From Deltaproteobacteria bacterium (GTDB lineage: Bacteria; Myxococcota_A; UBA796; UBA2385): 10,510 bases of DNA. The position numbers and the translations under genes are program-made. Position 1 is the stretch's first letter. Each line of letters opens with the position of its first letter. The notes beneath the pieces are model-generated. The model saw nothing but the letters and a program-made list of their open reading frames with translations, made no database searches and was not told the origin of the DNA. The stretch spans positions 1 through 10,510 of the forward strand of contig JAERSX010000554.1 of assembly GCA_016845285.1 (NCBI GenBank). Reading direction: 5' to 3'. Shown here piece after piece: positions 6,383 to 10,510 of the stretch.

Positions 6383-6468
6383 GATAATCAAACTACACCC
6401 AACGCTATCGGCGAGCCGTTATCCACTGTTATCGACGGAAATAGGCCAAACAGACTCGGCCCATTATC
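6383..6468 (+). promoter_or_regulatory. AT-rich upstream region with repeated TTATC/GATAA motifs
   Basis: This stretch is clearly poorer in GC than its surroundings and lies in the 272-bp gap before the subtilase gene. It holds GATAA (6383-6387), CTATC (6405-6409) and TTATC at 6419-6423, 6429-6433 and 6464-6468. The two central copies (as GTTATC) are exactly 10 bp apart, one helical turn. It probably contains the promoter and activator or repressor sites of the subtilase gene; exact -35 and -10 elements cannot be chosen. The first part of the gap (6296-6380) shows nothing beyond a weak GC hairpin after the beta-helix stop. Confidence 0.4.
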
Positions 6469-6567
6469 TTCCAGATGTGCCGAGGGGAGACCACCTTCTC
6501 TCCCCCGGCCAACACAACGATGAACACCGGTTCCGAGTCACTCGCCTCGGAGCCCTGGGAGACCACC

Positions 6568-8364
6568 GTGCGCAACTCGACCCTCATTACCCTCCTCCTG
6601 ACCACCACCCTCAGCTACGGCTGCGACATCCTCGACAAGCTCGACCCCAACGGAGGCGGCGACCAGGCCGACACCGGCGAGGGTGCAGACATCACCCTCG
6701 ACGACCTGCCCGCTCAGCTGAAAGACCTCATCAGCAGCGACCTGCTCGAAGAGATGGCGTCTCAGGGGCCCGACGCGATGATCGACGTGATCATCGAGCT
6801 GGACAGCGCCGTCCCCGACCATGGGGGCGAAGACCCCAACCACATCGAGATGGTCAACCACCCCGTCGACGGAACGCTCTACGTGATCAACGACCTGCTC
6901 GGCGACGACGCCGACCTCGAGGCGCACATGGACGATCACTACGACGACGTCCAGGCCTACCTCGACGCGCTGCACGACCTCCGCGCAGACACGATCATCG
7001 ACTTCCTGGAGCACAACGACTGGGACGCCAGCCATGACGCACACGGTCCCGCCATGGACAGCCTGCACCACGACGTGCGGCACACCATCGCCAACCGTGA
7101 CATCCCGGCCTTCGTGCTCCACAACATCGACCACCTCTTCGGCCTGCACCTCGAAGGTGAGTCACACGTTGCCGGCTTCGACGCCGCTGAATGGGAAGCA
7201 ACCCTCGAAGAAGCCATGTCCGCCACCTCTCTGGATGGAGCGACCGCCGCCTACGGTGGCAAGGGCATCTCCATGTACATCCACGAGTTCAACTGCCCGA
7301 CCGACGCCATCATGGGCGGGGGAGACGGCTCCTACACCGGCGGAGACGAGCCCCGGCAAGACGAGCCCGCGGACGGCAGCGCCCTTCACGGGGATCTCGT
7401 CGGCCACATGGTCGCGAACGCAGCCCCCGATGCAGACTTCTACTGCAGCGTCGAGGCCGGTCGCGGCGAGTACGCGCCAGCCACCTGGCTCGAAGACATG
7501 CACATCGGCACCGTCTCCAGCGGGAGGATCAAGCAAGCCGGCGTCACGGTCTACGGCGGCGAATACTCGCGAGATGCCATGACCTACGACAACAATGCGT
7601 ATGACTATGGCGTGGCCTACTTCACGGCCTCTGGCAACGACGGGAGCGGCAGCCTCGCGTACATCTCGACTGGCTCCAACGCCATCTCGGTCGGCTCATG
7701 GGACGGAAGCAGCGATGAGGTCGCCTCGTACAGCAGCTCTGACGTCGCGCAGAATGGTCTCCAGAAGCCTGAAGTCGTCATGCACCACGTCGTGAGCACC
7801 AAGGGTATTTGGGGCACGAGCCTGGCCACCCCCCTTGCCGCTGGCTTGGCCGCCAACGTCATGGAAGACCACGAGATCTTCCGCAAGCACCCCGCCCTGC
7901 TCAAGGCCCACCTGATGTCCAGCGCACACAAGGTCAACGGCAACGACTTCGACGACGAAGCGGGCGCCGGGTACCTGGACTGGCAGACCGCAAGCTGGGA
8001 CTTCGCCTACCTGATGGCGGCATACGAGCCCTACTTCGAGCTCGATGCACAAGGGCGAGAGGTCTGGTCCAAGTCGTCTGAGCTCGAGGCCAACACCACC
8101 TACCGGATCGGACTGGCCTGGCTGGCCGATGGTGACTGGATGGCACAGAACAACGAGCTCAACATGGACATCGACCTCGAGGTCTGCAGCCCCTCGGGAG
8201 CCTGCTGGGAGTCCAACGACCGCGACAACGCCTGGGAGATGTTGGAGTTCGAGACGCCGGAAGCGGGTGAGTACACCTACACCATGATCATGGAGCGTCG
8301 AGAGACCACCGCCAAGCGCGACGCCGTGAAGCTCGGCCTCGCCGTCAACATCGTCACGGACTGA
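6568..8364 (+). CDS. Subtilase-family (S8) serine protease-like lipoprotein
   Basis: A 598-residue protein. GTG 6568 is chosen because GGGAG lies seven bases upstream and the N-terminus then becomes a lipoprotein signal (MRNSTLITLLLTTTLSYGC, Cys19); the longer ATG at 6475 would place about 30 hydrophilic residues before it. An Asp-rich linker is followed by a His- and Asp-rich region (about 40-200), probably the propeptide. The S8 core follows: His motif HGDLVGH (274-280), oxyanion-hole Asn in ASGNDG (Asn357) and the Ser motif GTSLATP (416-422, nucleophile Ser418). The spacing (His to Asn 83, Asn to Ser 61) matches subtilisin. The strand that normally carries the catalytic Asp reads GKGISMYIHEF, with His239-Glu240 in its place. 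Residues about 500-598 form a beta-sandwich like the C-terminal domain of large subtilases (NMDIDLEVCSPSG, AGEYTYTM). It is likely an outer-membrane or surface protease; activity is uncertain. Confidence 0.85.
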   Translation: MRNSTLITLLLTTTLSYGCDILDKLDPNGGGDQADTGEGADITLDDLPAQLKDLISSDLLEEMASQGPDAMIDVIIELDSAVPDHGGEDPNHIEMVNHPVDGTLYVINDLLGDDADLEAHMDDHYDDVQAYLDALHDLRADTIIDFLEHNDWDASHDAHGPAMDSLHHDVRHTIANRDIPAFVLHNIDHLFGLHLEGESHVAGFDAAEWEATLEEAMSATSLDGATAAYGGKGISMYIHEFNCPTDAIMGGGDGSYTGGDEPRQDEPADGSALHGDLVGHMVANAAPDADFYCSVEAGRGEYAPATWLEDMHIGTVSSGRIKQAGVTVYGGEYSRDAMTYDNNAYDYGVAYFTASGNDGSGSLAYISTGSNAISVGSWDGSSDEVASYSSSDVAQNGLQKPEVVMHHVVSTKGIWGTSLATPLAAGLAANVMEDHEIFRKHPALLKAHLMSSAHKVNGNDFDDEAGAGYLDWQTASWDFAYLMAAYEPYFELDAQGREVWSKSSELEANTTYRIGLAWLADGDWMAQNNELNMDIDLEVCSPSGACWESNDRDNAWEMLEFETPEAGEYTYTMIMERRETTAKRDAVKLGLAVNIVTD

Positions 8365-8392
8365 GCTGTCACGACAGAAGACCTGTCTCTTC

Positions 8393-8420
8393 GTGGCCAC
8401 CCTGTTCGCAGGGTGGCCAC
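8393..8420. terminator. Perfect 12-bp stem with UUCG loop between convergent genes
   Basis: GTGGCCACCCTG (8393-8404) and CAGGGTGGCCAC (8409-8420) pair without mismatch around the tetraloop TTCG. It lies 28 bases after the subtilase stop and 66 bases beyond the stop of the convergent propeller gene. The symmetry and position suit a bidirectional terminator, although neither side has a strong T-run. The rest of the 122-bp gap shows nothing else clear. Confidence 0.6.
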
Positions 8421-8486
8421 TCTGCGTCTCGACTCACCCAAGCCGAAGCCCACACCGCCCGGCGTCATGGCCGGGCCACCGCGCCC

Positions 8487-9941
8487 TCATTCCCTGTCCG
8501 GGTCGGCGCCAGACAGCTCGAGCTGTCCCAGGTAGCTGTGGCGAGCCAGGCCGTTGGCGTCGTAGCCACTGAAGAGGAACAGCCAACGGTCGGCATCGTA
8601 GGCGGCCGGAGCGTGCCAGTGCTCCAGGGGGGTGGCCCCGAAGAACGTGGTGTCGTCGGTGTCTGGGAGACCCTCGATGGCGACATCGGTCCAGGCCCAG
8701 CTCTCCCCCTCGTCGGTGCTGGCCCCCAGCGTGAAGCGCTCCCCACCGCCCGCGCTCGCCAGCAGGTAGAGCGTGCCGTCGGAGGCCACCCGGAGCTTGG
8801 CGTAGGGCTCCAAGCAACCGACGGACAGCGCAACGGGATCTGAGTCCACCCCGTCGTCGAAGCGCAGCAGCTCCGTACATTCGCCGCTGTCTTGGAGACG
8901 GTATCCGAGCAGATACAGGGTGCCGTCCACACCGTAGGCCACCGCCGATGGGTACGCCCCCACGCTGCCGGCCGACACCGCCGAGTCGGGCTCCCACGTC
9001 GCAGCCATCGACAATCCAGCCAGATCTCCGGCGTATAGAGCTGACGCCGGGTAGCCGGCGTTGGTGCCCCCCTCGGGGTCGAAGACACCGGCGAACAGCG
9101 CCAGCGAGTCGGAGCCGAGCTCGGGATGCGACCCGTGGATGGGGTAGAGCAGGTAGTGATCGACCCAGGACAGGGTGGCGAGGGTTCCGTGGTCGGCACC
9201 GCTCGCCCAGTACTGCACGTACCGGGTCCAGCTGGTGTCGTTGACCGACCACCAGGTGACGCCATCGCTGGTGGTCCCCAGACCGAGGTAGCCGTTGGTG
9301 TTCGCGGTGAACTCGTCGTAGTTCCAGTAGCTCGTGAAGTCGAAGCCACCGTCGCTATCGGTGACCCCGAACACCAGATGGTAGAAGCGGTTCGTGTTGG
9401 CGCCAGAGCCCGCCCCACCATGGAAACACGTCGTCCAGTTCCCGGAGTCCTGCAGACACGCGAACACCATGTGCAGAGAGCCGTTCGCATCCATCACGAT
9501 GGAGGGCGGCTGGTGGGCATAGCTCACGACGGCCTGGCTCTCCCACGCTCCTCCGTCCACCTGCCGCCTCAGGATGGTCGCCGCCCGCTCGCCCACGGAG
9601 TCCGCCGCCTCGGCGTGCACGGCGTACAGGAACCGCCCATCCGCCGCCAGCTTGGGAAGGTGCGCGTTCCAGGTGGGTGGGGTGGACCGACCTTCTACCG
9701 AGGAGTGAATCAGCTCCGCTTCCACCATCAGGCCGGCCAGTGGATCCGTGTCGGTGTCGGTGTCGGTGTCCGTGTCGGTGTCGGCGTCCGTGTCGGTGTC
9801 GGCGTCCGTGTCGGTGTCGGTGTCGGTGTCCGTGTCCGTGTCGGTGTCTGCCTCAACCGAGGTGTCCCGCTCGACGTGTTTCGAGCCCGAACACGCGGTG
9901 AGGAGGCACGACCACACCGCTGGCCGAACAGACCCGAGCAC
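8487..9941 (-). CDS. Beta-propeller (BNR/Asp-box) lipoprotein with Asp-Thr repeat linker
   Basis: A 484-residue protein starting at GTG 9941, supported by AGGAGG (complement of 9947-9952) five bases upstream. The signal ends in a good lipobox LTAC with Cys17. Residues 32-66 are an almost pure Asp-Thr repeat, a flexible linker holding the domain away from the membrane. The rest (70-484) has repeated beta-strand units such as DANGSLHMVF (151-160), GVDGTLYLLG (337-346) and ASDGTLYLLA (386-395). It also has Asp-box motifs (SxDxGxxW): STDEGESW at 408-415 and a looser TTSDGVTW at 223-230. These are marks of sialidase-fold or BNR-type propellers. The Arg triad and catalytic Tyr/Glu of true sialidases could not be identified, so a binding or glycan-processing role is only a guess. 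The gene lies 85 bp downstream of the wax-synthase-like gene on the same strand, and converges with the subtilase gene. Confidence 0.85.
   Translation of the reverse strand: MLGSVRPAVWSCLLTACSGSKHVERDTSVEADTDTDTDTDTDTDTDADTDTDADTDTDTDTDTDTDPLAGLMVEAELIHSSVEGRSTPPTWNAHLPKLAADGRFLYAVHAEAADSVGERAATILRRQVDGGAWESQAVVSYAHQPPSIVMDANGSLHMVFACLQDSGNWTTCFHGGAGSGANTNRFYHLVFGVTDSDGGFDFTSYWNYDEFTANTNGYLGLGTTSDGVTWWSVNDTSWTRYVQYWASGADHGTLATLSWVDHYLLYPIHGSHPELGSDSLALFAGVFDPEGGTNAGYPASALYAGDLAGLSMAATWEPDSAVSAGSVGAYPSAVAYGVDGTLYLLGYRLQDSGECTELLRFDDGVDSDPVALSVGCLEPYAKLRVASDGTLYLLASAGGGERFTLGASTDEGESWAWTDVAIEGLPDTDDTTFFGATPLEHWHAPAAYDADRWLFLFSGYDANGLARHSYLGQLELSGADPDRE
9744..9848 (-). repeat. Hexanucleotide tandem repeat encoding the Asp-Thr linker
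   Basis: About 17 copies of a six-base unit (GACACC and close variants on the coding strand, with GACGCC giving two Ala) encode residues 32-66. The unit is a multiple of three, so copy changes would alter linker length without a frameshift. Confidence 0.9.
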
Positions 9942-9946
9942 GCACG

Positions 9947-9965
9947 CCTCCTACCGCCAATTCTA
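9947..9965 (-). promoter_or_regulatory. Ribosome site and possible -10 of the propeller gene
   Basis: On the minus strand TAGAAT (complement of 9960-9965) precedes AGGAGG (complement of 9947-9952), which is five bases before the GTG start. The Shine-Dalgarno is convincing. The -10 lacks a good -35 and would give a very short leader, so the gene may instead be read from the upstream acyltransferase gene. Confidence 0.4.
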
Positions 9966-10026
9966 CCGCAACTCCTGAGCATCCACTGACCGCCTGCGAT
10001 CTGCCACTCCGAGCATGGTCTCGGCC

Positions 10027-10510
10027 TCACCGAGCGAAGCCCGCGAGCGGCCACACGATGCCCTCCAGAAATGGACGGTGGAACAGGATGCCCATGGGCA
10101 AGGCGAGCCACGAGAGGGTCCACCCTCTCGACCACACCGGTCGCTCCCGCAGCCAGTCGTCCAGCCCCGTGGCGCGCTCGACGGTCACCAGACCACCGTG
10201 GATGACGAAATACAGCATGGGGAGACCATAGCCACGACCGACCGGCACGCTGATGGCGCATTCATGCAGCAGGCCCGAGCACAGAAACCCCAACAACGCC
10301 GCGTTTCGCCGCCCCAGCACTGGCAGCAGAGGCCGGTACACCGCCCGCTGGATCATCTCGGTGAACGGCAGGTTCCAGCGACGGCCCCAGAACTCGCCCA
10401 GGGTCTTCGACGCGAGCGGCGCAGGAAAGAGCGTGTAGACCGGAAACCCGACCCACCGCCAGAGCGCACACAACAGGTTGAAGATCCCGAAGTGAAGCAC
10501 CAGGCTCAAC
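10027..10510 (-). CDS. Wax-synthase/MBOAT-type membrane acyltransferase, N-terminal part beyond the window
   Basis: The minus strand is open from the right edge to TGA at 10029-10027, so about 160 C-terminal residues are visible. The apparent TTG start at 10509 is probably internal, since family members are usually about 300-400 residues long. The visible part begins in a membrane helix. It then has the sequence GEFWGRRWN, a following amphipathic segment (TEMIQRAVYRPL) and a helix containing SGLLHE, which together match the wax-synthase-like branch of membrane-bound O-acyltransferases. The Asn of RRWN and the His of LLHE are the residues expected in the active site. Two more hydrophobic segments follow. 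Such enzymes esterify an acyl-CoA with an alcohol in the inner membrane. It shares a lipid theme with the desaturase 9 kb away, but no direct link is shown. Confidence 0.85.
   Translation of the reverse strand, partial: LSLVLHFGIFNLLCALWRWVGFPVYTLFPAPLASKTLGEFWGRRWNLPFTEMIQRAVYRPLLPVLGRRNAALLGFLCSGLLHECAISVPVGRGYGLPMLYFVIHGGLVTVERATGLDDWLRERPVWSRGWTLSWLALPMGILFHRPFLEGIVWPLAGFAR

Noticed and set aside
6419..6427. DnaA-box-like TTATCCACT in an AT-rich region, possible replication origin
   Set aside because: It matches 8 of 9 bases but is the only good copy. The neighbouring TTATC motifs do not extend to DnaA boxes, and no replication genes are near. An ordinary promoter region is more likely.
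6129..7037. Plus-strand frame bridging the beta-helix and subtilase genes
   Set aside because: It is Arg/Pro/His-rich, overlaps both real genes in another frame, and has no recognisable domain.
9126..9989. Plus-strand frame of 287 codons with Val-Gly and Val-Arg repeats
   Set aside because: It is the shadow of the propeller lipoprotein and its Asp-Thr repeat; the minus frame has a lipobox, a Shine-Dalgarno and Asp-boxes.

Overview
The window looks like chromosomal DNA from a member of the Myxococcota (deltaproteobacterial type). It is uniformly GC-rich. It encodes several lipoproteins and secreted proteins with Asp/Thr-rich linkers. One protein (4859-6295) ends in a recognisable MYXO-CTERM sorting tail: a Gly-Cys-x-Cys motif, a hydrophobic stretch, then an arginine-rich end. 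No tRNA, rRNA, CRISPR array, insertion sequence or phage gene was seen.

Layout. Positions 1-851 (minus) hold a fatty acyl-CoA desaturase whose 3' end lies outside the window. It is divergent from 1092-2678 (plus), an FAD-dependent monooxygenase-like flavoprotein with a four-helix membrane tail. Next on the plus strand is a lipoprotein with an L-type lectin domain (2805-4103). It converges on a small uncharacterised minus-strand gene (4105-4422). Divergent from that gene is a small RRM-type RNA-binding protein (4509-4781). A parallel beta-helix MYXO-CTERM protein (4859-6295) and a subtilase-like lipoprotein (6568-8364) follow on the plus strand. The subtilase converges on a minus-strand beta-propeller lipoprotein with an Asp-Thr repeat linker (8487-9941), and the two are separated by a 12-bp hairpin with a UUCG loop. 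Upstream of the propeller gene on the minus strand is the C-terminal part of a wax-synthase/MBOAT-type acyltransferase (10027-10510), which runs off the right edge.

How the genes relate. Most genes have their own upstream region and alternate in strand, so this is not one long operon. Two themes recur. One is lipid metabolism (desaturase, wax-synthase-like acyltransferase, possibly the membrane flavoprotein). The other is exported or surface proteins (lectin, beta-helix, subtilase, propeller), which suits a predatory or social myxobacterium; the lifestyle link is inference. The most interesting signals are regulatory: a palindrome between the -35 and -10 of the flavoprotein gene, a perfect 15-bp palindrome over the likely transcription start of the lectin gene, and a hairpin that would bury the Shine-Dalgarno sequence of the RNA-binding protein. 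The subtilase is also notable, because its usual catalytic Asp position reads His-Glu.
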